A stretch of DNA of 34,620 nucleotides from Prevotella sp. (GTDB lineage: Bacteria > Bacteroidota > Bacteroidia > Bacteroidales > Bacteroidaceae). Positions 23,420-31,853 of this stretch are shown piece by piece; the stretch's first letter is position 1, and each line of letters begins with the position of its first letter. Location: the NCBI GenBank assembly GCA_017449025.1, contig JAFSKJ010000083.1, positions 1-34,620 on the forward strand. The letters run 5' to 3'. Below the pieces are notes generated by a model that worked only from the letters and a program-made list of their open reading frames with translations, searched no databases and was not told where the DNA came from. The position numbers and the translations under genes are program-made.

Positions 23420-26400
23420 ATGAAGAAGATGCTTCTTGCACTGGCTTCCATGCTGACAGCTCTTGCTGCATGGGCCGACGATGGTCGTACTGACGTTACG
23501 GCTGAGTTTTTGACTAACCCCTCGTTTGAGGTCGATGACATTACTAAGCTGTCGGCGGTGAACAACCAGTCTGACGGTCTGCGCGGATACACGGTAGCAG
23601 CACCGCAGGGCTGGACGGTGGCCAACGGAGTCAACGCCGTGAGCCTCATCGTGACAGCCGACTGTTACACTGACAACAACTTCGGTAAGGTGACCACTAT
23701 GGCCGGCGGCTCGCAGGCCTATTACCTGCGCATGGGCTGGAGCACGGGCACGACCACCATTCGGCAGACCATTACCGCTCTGCCCAAGGGCAAATACCAG
23801 TTTCAGGCCAGCGTGCGCTCGGCCTACTCCAACCAGGCCGTTTCCACTTTCAAGTTAGTGGCAGGCGGCGGTAGCTCCAGTGTTTCTTTCACACAGGGGG
23901 TGCAGGGGTGTATGCCATCGATGAAATGGAGCGTTGAGACGTTGGACTTCAAGCAGGCTGCCGACGGCACGGCCACAGTAGGCTTCGACGTGAACTGGTT
24001 GTCGGGCGGCTCATGCATCATGTTCGACGATATCAGGCTCTATAGGCTCAGCGACGATTACGTGGCTCCGGATGCCCCCGCCGATGCCAGCCCGACAGAA
24101 GGCACTGTGCTCAGCGATTTCGTAGCTGAGGAAACAATGCAATCCGACTTGCTGCAGATGCTTGCCAACTTCGCCGTTTATATGAAGAACGACTTCCAAG
24201 ACTGCCAGTGGCCCAACAGCATTGAAGAGCCTTGCGGCTGCTTCCGTGGCGAAAACACGATGGCAAACGACGAGAGGGGAGTGCGCCCTAATGCCGACCT
24301 GTCGATGATTTGTGCCTTCCTCGTGAAATATGGTAAGAACAGGGTGACGCTGCCTGAAGGCGTGACGTGGGATGACTTGGAGTCGATAGCCATGAAGAGC
24401 CTCGTCTTTGCATACTCTACCCACAAGGCCAACAAGTTGAAGGTGTGCTCCGGCGGCAATTACTGGGGGTCGGTGTCAAACGCCGACCACGTGTGGGAAA
24501 GCTCGCTATGGGCAATGAGCGTTGCATATAGCGCCTTCTTCCAGTGGGACAAACTCAGTGAGCAGCAGAAGGGGTACGTCTACCAGCTGCTGAAGGCCGA
24601 GTGCAACTACGAGCTGGAACGCTCCATACCCACTGGCTATGCCGGCGACACGAAGGCAGAAGAGAACGGGTGGGAGGCCGACGTACTGGCTGCCACTCTG
24701 GGACTATTCCCCAACGACCCGATGGCGCCACGCTGGTTCCAGCGGCTGCGCGAGTTTGCCATCAACAGCTACTCGCAGAAGTGGGATGCCACAGACGATA
24801 CCGTTGTAGACCCCGACTACGACACGAAGAGGGTGAGAGACCTCTACAAGGGCAAGAACCTCTACGACGACTACACACTGCAGAACCACAACTATTTCCA
24901 CACCTCCTATCAGAACGTGGTTGTCCAAGAGCTGGGCGAGGCCGCCCTGGCGCTGAAGCTGTTCCAGCAGGGACTCTACGGCAAGGAGCTGTGGAAGACC
25001 AATGCCTTGATGCACAACAATGACAAGGTGATGCAGGAGGTGCTCTACTGGCTGGCACTGGCCGACGGCGAGCTGGCCATGCCCAACGGCAACGACTGGA
25101 GTCTGTTCCTCTACGACCAGATTACCTCTTACAGCACCATCGCCTGCTTCCTGCGCGACCCGCACGCCCTGCTTTTAGAGAACTTGGCATACAAGATGAT
25201 CAAGGCACGCCAGACGACCACCGCCGACGGTTCCTGGTTGTTGCGTCCCGACGTAGGCGCACGGCGCATGGGTGTGGAAGCCCACCGCGTGATGATGACG
25301 TGGCTCATGCATGAGGTGCTCAGCACCGCCGACCTTGCCGCCACCACCTGGGACGACTTCAACACAGAGTACTCGCCTGCCAAGGTCTTCACTTCGCAGA
25401 ACATAGTCCGTGCCGCTACCGACAGCCGCTTCACCTGCTTCTCGTGGAGTGAGGGGCTGAAGAGCTATACTGGCTATATTGCCGCCAACTCGGTTGACAA
25501 GAACAAGATAATAGTGCCATATCGTGCCAACAACACGGGCAACTTCATCGGATGGTATGAGGTCAAGGACAAGGGCACCAACGCCACGCCCGTAGTCAGC
25601 GGTATCTATGACCTGCGCGGCAACAGTTACGTGATGAACGGTGAGCTGCAAACCAACGATGCTACGCTTAACAACCGGTTTGCCATCTACTCCACGCCAG
25701 GCAATGCTGTCATATATATAGATTATGTACGCGCGAACCAGCCTGTCACCATCACTGCAGAAAAGGGCGGACTGATGGCCATCAGCGTCGACGAACTGAC
25801 GAAGAGCAAGCGCACGCTGACCAGTGAAAGCGGGAGCATTAAAACCGATGGCTCGGCATTGACAACTCTGGATGGAAGCTGGGTCAACGTCGACGACGCC
25901 GTGGGCATTGTCACACCGGCCTATCGCATGTTCGCCTTTGGAGAGAAGGCCGACAACAACTCCATCTTGACGGCCAAGCTCTATACGCTCTACAGCCGAG
26001 GTAGCCGCACAGTCCAGACTGGCGAAGTGGTGAGCCGCCGCGCCGTGGCATACTACTCTAACGTCACCGCAGAACAGACCGCCAGCCTGTCGGCACAGGC
26101 CGCCCAGCTCTCAACGCCAGCGGGCTGGAACGCCTTCATGGCCTTCGACCCCGACCAGACGGGCTACCTGTTGCTCAGTAATTTTGCAAGCGGAGAGAAG
26201 TGTACGCTGCCCGACGTGCTAACATCGCTCGGAGCACCCGTGTTTACGGTTCCGACCACCATCAGTTCCACAGGCTCCACTGCAACTTTCGATGCAGATG
26301 AAAACCACTCGGTGGTGAACACCCTGAAGTTTTTCGCCAACGGCACAGGAATAGAGGCCATGCAGGCCGTTGGCGACTCAACTGCCATCTACCTGAAGAA

Positions 26401-26746
26401 CAACCTTAAGGACAAGAACACCGTCACCATAACCGCATACGACAAGGGCGTAAGCATGAGCAAGGATGTCACTCTGTACTATAAGGTGCTCAAAGTCTAC
26501 ATTAGCGATGGGGAACTTATGACAGAGGAGGCGGAAAACATGCCATACGATGAGAAGCCCACCCGCATTAGCGCCGACCTGCGTCAAAAGAACGATGACG
26601 GAACAGACAATAGCGTGTATGACTTTTTAGGACGCAAAATAATGAAGTGGAGCCGGCATGCAGCCGGCTCCACCAGAAATCTGTCTTATAGCGGGTTAAA
26701 CAGTGGACTTTATGTCGTTGGCGGAAGGAAGGTTGAGGTGAAGTGA
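23420..26746 (+). CDS. Large secreted protein with probable (alpha/alpha) barrel, likely polysaccharide-active
   Basis: This is a 1108-residue exported protein of a family I do not recognise by name. After the signal peptide (1-19, ending AAWA) comes a beta-sandwich of carbohydrate-binding type (~25-215; 'LTNPSFEVDD...GYTVAAPQGW', 'FDDIRLYRL'). A long helical region (~235-640) follows with patterns of alpha-toroid lyases and hydrolases: HVWESSLWAMSVAY, TKAEENGWEADVLAATLGLFP, YTLQNHNYFHTSYQNVVVQE, MGVEAHRVMMTWLMHEV. The Asn-His-x-Tyr pattern resembles active sites of polysaccharide lyases, but this is only a likeness. Beta-rich modules (~680-1060) and a sorting-like tail (YDFLGRKI...SGLYVVGGRKVEVK) follow. 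Its stop abuts the convergent gene's stop. Its upstream motif is shared with GH43. Confidence 0.7.
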   Translation: MKKMLLALASMLTALAAWADDGRTDVTAEFLTNPSFEVDDITKLSAVNNQSDGLRGYTVAAPQGWTVANGVNAVSLIVTADCYTDNNFGKVTTMAGGSQAYYLRMGWSTGTTTIRQTITALPKGKYQFQASVRSAYSNQAVSTFKLVAGGGSSSVSFTQGVQGCMPSMKWSVETLDFKQAADGTATVGFDVNWLSGGSCIMFDDIRLYRLSDDYVAPDAPADASPTEGTVLSDFVAEETMQSDLLQMLANFAVYMKNDFQDCQWPNSIEEPCGCFRGENTMANDERGVRPNADLSMICAFLVKYGKNRVTLPEGVTWDDLESIAMKSLVFAYSTHKANKLKVCSGGNYWGSVSNADHVWESSLWAMSVAYSAFFQWDKLSEQQKGYVYQLLKAECNYELERSIPTGYAGDTKAEENGWEADVLAATLGLFPNDPMAPRWFQRLREFAINSYSQKWDATDDTVVDPDYDTKRVRDLYKGKNLYDDYTLQNHNYFHTSYQNVVVQELGEAALALKLFQQGLYGKELWKTNALMHNNDKVMQEVLYWLALADGELAMPNGNDWSLFLYDQITSYSTIACFLRDPHALLLENLAYKMIKARQTTTADGSWLLRPDVGARRMGVEAHRVMMTWLMHEVLSTADLAATTWDDFNTEYSPAKVFTSQNIVRAATDSRFTCFSWSEGLKSYTGYIAANSVDKNKIIVPYRANNTGNFIGWYEVKDKGTNATPVVSGIYDLRGNSYVMNGELQTNDATLNNRFAIYSTPGNAVIYIDYVRANQPVTITAEKGGLMAISVDELTKSKRTLTSESGSIKTDGSALTTLDGSWVNVDDAVGIVTPAYRMFAFGEKADNNSILTAKLYTLYSRGSRTVQTGEVVSRRAVAYYSNVTAEQTASLSAQAAQLSTPAGWNAFMAFDPDQTGYLLLSNFASGEKCTLPDVLTSLGAPVFTVPTTISSTGSTATFDADENHSVVNTLKFFANGTGIEAMQAVGDSTAIYLKNNLKDKNTVTITAYDKGVSMSKDVTLYYKVLKVYISDGELMTEEAENMPYDEKPTRISADLRQKNDDGTDNSVYDFLGRKIMKWSRHAAGSTRNLSYSGLNSGLYVVGGRKVEVK
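26649..26671 (+). repeat. Perfect palindrome inside the sorting-tail coding region
   Basis: GGAGCCGGC and GCCGGCTCC surround ATGCA. It encodes part of 'KWSRHAAGSTRNL', extra residues between YDFLGRKI and SGLYVVGGRK, which are adjacent or close in the other tails of this window. Confidence 0.75.
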
Positions 26747-29014
26747 TTACCTTATAACCACCTTGCGGCCATTGATGATATAGAGTCCCTTCGACGGGTT
26801 GCTCACGCGGCGTCCCTGCAGGTCGTACATCTGATTGTCAACGTTACGTTCGCCGGCTTCCGTTTCCCTGATTGCCGTCACCTCGTCTATAGTCTTGCTG
26901 CCATAGTAATAGAGGTGGAAGCTGTCGAAGATGGCCCAGTAGCTGGAAGGCATCGACGACGACAAGATGCCCACCTTTAGCGAGCCTCCCTGAACGGCCA
27001 CAGCACTAACGACACGGTTCTCGTAATAGCCTTTGTTGAAATAGGCGGATGCCGACTGCATGTCGTCGGGGATGAAATTACCGTTCATGGTCTGCTCACG
27101 GCCAATGCCCAGCTTCTTCGACTGGCTGCCTTCCTTGATGTGAAGCAGTTTCTTCGACTTCGAGCCGGCATAGATTGTGGCGTTGACGGCCACGTTGGCT
27201 GCCGAGCTGTAGGGGCCGGGGCGCTGGAAGGCCTGAGCAGTGAAGGCGTAGGTGCCGGCAGGCAGTCCCTTGACAGTCTGGTTGAAGTCGAAGGTGGTTT
27301 GGTAGAACTCACCGCAGCCGTAGCTGATGGCAGGGCTGCCATTCCATCCGTCGCTGCTTTCATCGATAGTGGGGTTGACAAGCATGTAGGTCAGGTCAAA
27401 GGGCGTGTCGGTGGGTGTCACCCCTTTCAGGAAGTTGGTGCCAGCGGTTTCTGCCTCTGTTGCCAGCAATGTCATTTCCGTGACGGTGGTAGCTGCTGCC
27501 AGTCGTGTCTCAATGTCGCTTATTGCTGCTGCCAATGCGTCGTCGGTGCCGGCCACGTTCTCAGTGTGAGGCACTGCCGCCAGTTCCTTCACCAGCTTCA
27601 GGGCATCCTCCGTCTGCTTCTTCAGCTGTGCCATGGCATTTGTCTCGGCAGCCTGTATCTCTTCCGTTGTCAGGATGAGCCAGCGCTGTGCCTCTGCCGA
27701 GTTGGAGATGTTGAAGGTGGCTGCCGTGGTGATGCCGTTGACGTTTGCCTGCAGGCACTTGGGGTCCCAGCCCGACTGGGGGTGTATAATCCAATAGCCT
27801 CGCTGTCCGTCAACGTCAACCCTTCCCTTCATCAGGTGCCAGTTCTCGTTGGCCGTCAGTGTGGTCTTTGAAAGGGTTTTGATGCCACTGCTATATGTAA
27901 GGTATTGGCCTGTGGAAGCGTTGCGTATCTGGTAATACTGGTTGTCGGGCGTAAAGGTTATATACCACGCCGCGCTGTCGTTCTGTGCAGCCTCTGCCGC
28001 AGTCATTGTCACCCATCTCAGCATGCCGGTGTCTGTGGGTTTAAGGTATGAGGTGTAAAGGCCACGGTCCTTGGACTCGTTTTTGATGTAGTACTTTACA
28101 GTCTCTTCCTGATTGAACGAATAATATGGGTCGGCGTATGTGCTGTAAGTGTGCTCCAGGCCGTCTTCGCCGAGAGCCTGACCTATCATGGCGTTGGCGT
28201 AGTAGAGCTTCAGCGTGCCGTTGTCCTCACTGGCACCATTGATGCCGTATGGCCACATGTGCTGGTTGTCGCCGTTGAGTCGCGAGCCAGTGGCGTTGTC
28301 CCAGAAATCGAGGAACTCCGACACGCGGTCGCCCAACCACTGGCCTGTGCCGTTGCCTGAGCGCAGGATGTCGCCATGCCACTGTGTGGAGTAGGGTATA
28401 ACTCCCAAGCCATGCTGCATCTCGTGCATAATGGTACCCGTGCGCTGATAGCTGGCATTGGGTCCCACGTTCATCCACGGAGTGTCCTGGTAGTTGCAGT
28501 CGGCTGTTGGCGTCCCCGACCCATAGCCCACGTTGAAGTGCTTCTTGATGCTTGTCAGGTTGCAGAAAATGTCGCAAGCCTGTGTCAGCGCATTGTTTAT
28601 GCGTTCGTTTTCCTCGGCACTTCCGCCGTTGTTGTAAGAATAGGTGATGGCACCCTTGGGCAGGGTGTAGAACTTGATGACATCGCCATATCCGGTGACA
28701 TTATCGTTATTGGTGACGTATGCACGCATGTAGTACTTCGTGGCAGGCTTCAAGTCGACGAAATAGTAGATGATGCCATTGTTCGACAGCATCTTTGTGC
28801 TTACGACATCGCTGACCGTTGGATTCGGTTCCTCGCTTAGGCAGAAACCACGATTCTTGATGGTAGGTCCGCCATTGGTCGAGACATTTGAGAGACGCCC
28901 GAAAGCCATGGTGGCGCCACGCGCAAAACGCGTGTCGGTGGTTACTTGTGGTACCTGTGCCGATGCCGAAATGGTCGGGACAGACAGAAGGATAGTGAGG
29001 ATTAGGTGTTTCAT
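26747..29014 (-). CDS. Secreted zinc metallopeptidase-like multidomain protein
   Basis: This is a 755-residue exported protein (signal peptide 1-20, ending ASAQ). An Ig/fibronectin-like domain (~22-118) is followed by a domain with HEMQHGLGVIPYSTQWH. His197, Glu198 and His201 fit HExxH, Gly204 fits the metzincin-like HExxHxxG, and His213 could be the third ligand, although farther away than in classical metzincins. Next is a trefoil-like region (YYQIRNASTGQYLTY), a helical spacer (~475-550), a beta-sandwich (GLPAGTYAFTAQAFQRPG) and the sorting-like tail. It lies 33 bp after the pectate lyase-like gene, so it is probably co-transcribed. It may process glycoproteins or free polysaccharide from protein; the fold could also be non-catalytic. 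Confidence 0.68.
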   Translation of the reverse strand: MKHLILTILLSVPTISASAQVPQVTTDTRFARGATMAFGRLSNVSTNGGPTIKNRGFCLSEEPNPTVSDVVSTKMLSNNGIIYYFVDLKPATKYYMRAYVTNNDNVTGYGDVIKFYTLPKGAITYSYNNGGSAEENERINNALTQACDIFCNLTSIKKHFNVGYGSGTPTADCNYQDTPWMNVGPNASYQRTGTIMHEMQHGLGVIPYSTQWHGDILRSGNGTGQWLGDRVSEFLDFWDNATGSRLNGDNQHMWPYGINGASEDNGTLKLYYANAMIGQALGEDGLEHTYSTYADPYYSFNQEETVKYYIKNESKDRGLYTSYLKPTDTGMLRWVTMTAAEAAQNDSAAWYITFTPDNQYYQIRNASTGQYLTYSSGIKTLSKTTLTANENWHLMKGRVDVDGQRGYWIIHPQSGWDPKCLQANVNGITTAATFNISNSAEAQRWLILTTEEIQAAETNAMAQLKKQTEDALKLVKELAAVPHTENVAGTDDALAAAISDIETRLAAATTVTEMTLLATEAETAGTNFLKGVTPTDTPFDLTYMLVNPTIDESSDGWNGSPAISYGCGEFYQTTFDFNQTVKGLPAGTYAFTAQAFQRPGPYSSAANVAVNATIYAGSKSKKLLHIKEGSQSKKLGIGREQTMNGNFIPDDMQSASAYFNKGYYENRVVSAVAVQGGSLKVGILSSSMPSSYWAIFDSFHLYYYGSKTIDEVTAIRETEAGERNVDNQMYDLQGRRVSNPSKGLYIINGRKVVIR

Positions 29015-29047
29015 GTCGATGGTAATTATGTTAATAATAAGTAAGCC

Positions 29048-31753
29048 TTATCTGGCAATAATCTTTGCCGTGTGCACGGTGCCCTGCTTGTCGGTCACCT
29101 TCATGACATAGACTCCATGCGACTCAAGGGCAGTGACTTGGCGGCCGTCTGTGGTGAAGAACTCGCGCTTGGCGGCGTCTATCTTGTCGATGTCTGTGAA
29201 GGGCTGCTTGATGCCGGTCACATCGCCTAAGATGACGATGCCGAAGGGCTGGGCGAAGGTGGTCTCGCCGTCGTCCGCGGTGACGTTGACGCTATAAATG
29301 CCCTTTGCATTGGGCTTTACGTCGTATATCTTCAGCACCGACCCGTCCATAGTGAGCTTGAAGATTCCGTTGTTAACCACAGAAAGCCTATATTCGGGTG
29401 TGACGGCATTGCCGTTCTGTCCGTAGAATCCTGCAAAGTATGGCTTTACGTCAATGGTGGCCTCGCCGTTGGATTCCATCTCTACGTATGGATGAGCCAT
29501 CAGTTCCAGATAGTCTTCCAACAATGTCCATCCGTCGCCATTGGGGTCGTCGTTCTGGTTGGCCGTGTTGGCATCGCTGCCTATGAGGTTCTCATACCAG
29601 TTGGGCATGCCGTCCTGGTCGGTGTCCCAGTCTTCGGGGCGCTGCTCCTCGGGATATGCCTCCCAGCCCTTGCCATCGGCATGCTCGGTGATGTCGGCCT
29701 CGGTGTCAATCTCTCCCTTGATCTTCGACTTCGAGCCAACGTATGTATAGGTGCCGTCGAGGGTCTCGCGGACATTACGCACATGGTGCTCGTCGCGCAT
29801 GGGCATGGTGGCACCAGCATAGCTGGTCACAATCTTCATGGCGTCCTTGGCCGAGTGGATGGTGGCGTGGCTGTCGAACAGCGGCTCGCTGACGCGATAC
29901 TGATAGGTGGTGGGAATGTTGCCCGTGGCGTTATATGTCACATTCACGGCATCCTCCGTCTGTGTGTGGTTCTTGTTTTCCCGGATGTTGCCCTTTATGT
30001 AGGCTTGGTCAATGCCGTCGGGAGCTATGGCATCCTCGAAGTCTTGGGTAAAGAGTATGGTCTTGCGGGTGTCTGCCCCCATCTTGTAGTAGTTGTTCAC
30101 GAAGTTCACGGCGTGGCAGTTGCCGTCGGTTGTGCGGTTGTGCCAGTTGTAGCATACGTTGTTGAACAGGTCGAGGCCTCCAATGGGGCGGTTCTGGCCG
30201 TCCATGCCGCCGCCCATGCTCCAGTTGCGGCCCTCGCAGTTCACCAACAGGTTGTGGTGCCACGACCCTATGCGCCCGTCGATGGTAGCAGCATAGCCGT
30301 GGTTGGTGCCGTCGGAATAATTCTTGTGGCCCGTGATGCCTAATGCCTCGGAGATGACATTATATTGGAATGAGATGTTCAGTGCGCCGCGTCCGCTGAC
30401 AGTCTCGTCTGTTCCCCAGGCGGCTGTGCAGTGGTCTACTATGGCATGGTCGGCTCCCGACATGCCCATGGCATTTCCCGTATTCTCGCCATAAACGCCC
30501 AATCCGCGCTTAAAGCGTATATGCCTGCAGATTATGTCCGAGCCTATGTTGATGTTCGATGCCTTTATGCAGATGCCCTTGCCGGGAGCTGTCTGTCCGG
30601 CTATGGTGGCGTAGGGCTTGACGAAGTTCGAACTGAAGTCGAGTTCTATGATGCCGCTCACGTCGAACACTATGTAGCGAGGCTCGTCCATCTCGGTCAG
30701 TCCGTATAGCAGCGTGCCAGGTTCCTTGCTGCCGCTGAGGCTTGTCACATGATACACCTTTCCCCCTCGTCCACCTATGGCATAGCGGCCATAGCCTTCT
30801 GCTTCGGGGAAAGCCAGCTGGCAAGGCTGGCAAGTCCAGGCCGTACCCTTATGTATGTTGCCCGTAGCATCCACCTCGTCAACGCGCCACCAGTAGCGCT
30901 GCCTCGACGAGAGGCCTTTCTTGGTATATTGTGTGGCCGTGCCCTCGTATTCGTATGTGTCAGTCTTGGCCACTGTAGCCGAATCGGTGCCGAACACCAG
31001 TTTGTGGCTCACGGCCTCAGGGGCTGCTACCCACGAGAACCGGATGGTGCCGTCTTCCGTCCCAGCGTGGAAGTCGTGGTTGGCGGGCTGCGGGTCGGTA
31101 GCCGTCATCTCGGCCACGTCGAACTCCAGGCCATTCAGCATCGCGCGGGTGTTGGTATAGGTCTTGCCCTCTTCCAGCACGGTGGTATATGCAATCACCA
31201 CGGGCTTGCCCTCCGTCACGTTGAAACTGATGAATGACGAGCCTGCCTCTATGGTGCTCTGTGCGGCCGAGGTGAACGGCTGGTTGGTGGCCACCACCGT
31301 GCCGTCTACGCTCACGTCAATCAGCGGTTGCACCTGGTCCTTGTCCGAGTTGTTGTGATAGGCCTTCAGCGTGTGTTTGCCTGGTGTCATGCCCGTAATG
31401 GTTAGTATGAGTGAAGTAGAGGCATCGTTGATGTTAGTCAGATTGCCGTCCACTATGTTTGTGGCCAGCACCTCGTCGGCAATCACCCTCAGTCCCTTTG
31501 TCTCCACGTCGGTCTTGCTCCAGTTGCTGCCCACGGCTGTGGCTGCGCCACCTGCGGTGATGGCGATGGTCATGCCGTTGTCCAGGGTCTTCGTGTCGCT
31601 CGTGGCACGGGGTACGGCCCACGAGATGTAGTTTATTTCCGTATCCTTGCCGGGGGCGGTCTTTCCCGGAAGGTCAAAGTCAATGTTTTGTGCAGTTGTG
31701 TTCAGAGCTGCCGATGCCATAAGAAGCATGGCATACCAAGTTTTTTTCTTCAT
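29048..31753 (-). CDS. Secreted pectate lyase-like multidomain protein
   Basis: This is a 901-residue exported protein. The start at 31753 (MKKKTWYAMLLMASAALNTTAQ) gives a signal peptide; the longer frame to 31816 would overlap the promoter. A jelly-roll binding domain (~25-215) and a fibronectin-like domain (~220-320) come first. A right-handed beta-helix opens with AFPEAEGYGRYAIGGRGG, typical of family 1-type pectate lyases, and runs to ~640 (IAGQTAPGKGICIKASNINIG, VDHCTAAWGTDETVS). A calcium-binding DTDQDGMPNWYE...DPNGDGW segment, as in thrombospondin type 3 repeats, and a short sorting-like tail follow. It likely cleaves homogalacturonan or a rhamnogalacturonan by beta-elimination with Ca2+. 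Lies between GH78 and the metallopeptidase-like gene and has its own promoter. Confidence 0.85.
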   Translation of the reverse strand: MKKKTWYAMLLMASAALNTTAQNIDFDLPGKTAPGKDTEINYISWAVPRATSDTKTLDNGMTIAITAGGAATAVGSNWSKTDVETKGLRVIADEVLATNIVDGNLTNINDASTSLILTITGMTPGKHTLKAYHNNSDKDQVQPLIDVSVDGTVVATNQPFTSAAQSTIEAGSSFISFNVTEGKPVVIAYTTVLEEGKTYTNTRAMLNGLEFDVAEMTATDPQPANHDFHAGTEDGTIRFSWVAAPEAVSHKLVFGTDSATVAKTDTYEYEGTATQYTKKGLSSRQRYWWRVDEVDATGNIHKGTAWTCQPCQLAFPEAEGYGRYAIGGRGGKVYHVTSLSGSKEPGTLLYGLTEMDEPRYIVFDVSGIIELDFSSNFVKPYATIAGQTAPGKGICIKASNINIGSDIICRHIRFKRGLGVYGENTGNAMGMSGADHAIVDHCTAAWGTDETVSGRGALNISFQYNVISEALGITGHKNYSDGTNHGYAATIDGRIGSWHHNLLVNCEGRNWSMGGGMDGQNRPIGGLDLFNNVCYNWHNRTTDGNCHAVNFVNNYYKMGADTRKTILFTQDFEDAIAPDGIDQAYIKGNIRENKNHTQTEDAVNVTYNATGNIPTTYQYRVSEPLFDSHATIHSAKDAMKIVTSYAGATMPMRDEHHVRNVRETLDGTYTYVGSKSKIKGEIDTEADITEHADGKGWEAYPEEQRPEDWDTDQDGMPNWYENLIGSDANTANQNDDPNGDGWTLLEDYLELMAHPYVEMESNGEATIDVKPYFAGFYGQNGNAVTPEYRLSVVNNGIFKLTMDGSVLKIYDVKPNAKGIYSVNVTADDGETTFAQPFGIVILGDVTGIKQPFTDIDKIDAAKREFFTTDGRQVTALESHGVYVMKVTDKQGTVHTAKIIAR

Positions 31754-31802
31754 TTCAGTTAGTGTTTTGGGTTTTTCTGTTCTGTTGTTTGCTATCTGCG
31801 CG

Positions 31803-31834
31803 CAAAGGTAATACATTTAACTGAAACTGCCAAA
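31803..31834 (-). promoter_or_regulatory. Promoter of the pectate lyase-like gene
   Basis: On the minus strand TTTG (31831-31834), 20 bp and TACCTTTG (31803-31810) match the full Bacteroidetes consensus. It lies between the GH78 stop and the gene start, so the two-gene unit can be expressed independently of GH78. Confidence 0.8.
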
Positions 31835-31853
31835 TCCTTGGGGCGTTTTGTTG

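Noticed and set aside
29492-30343. 283-codon open frame opposite the pectate lyase-like gene
   Set aside because: It is a hydrophobic antisense shadow produced by the codon bias of the real gene.
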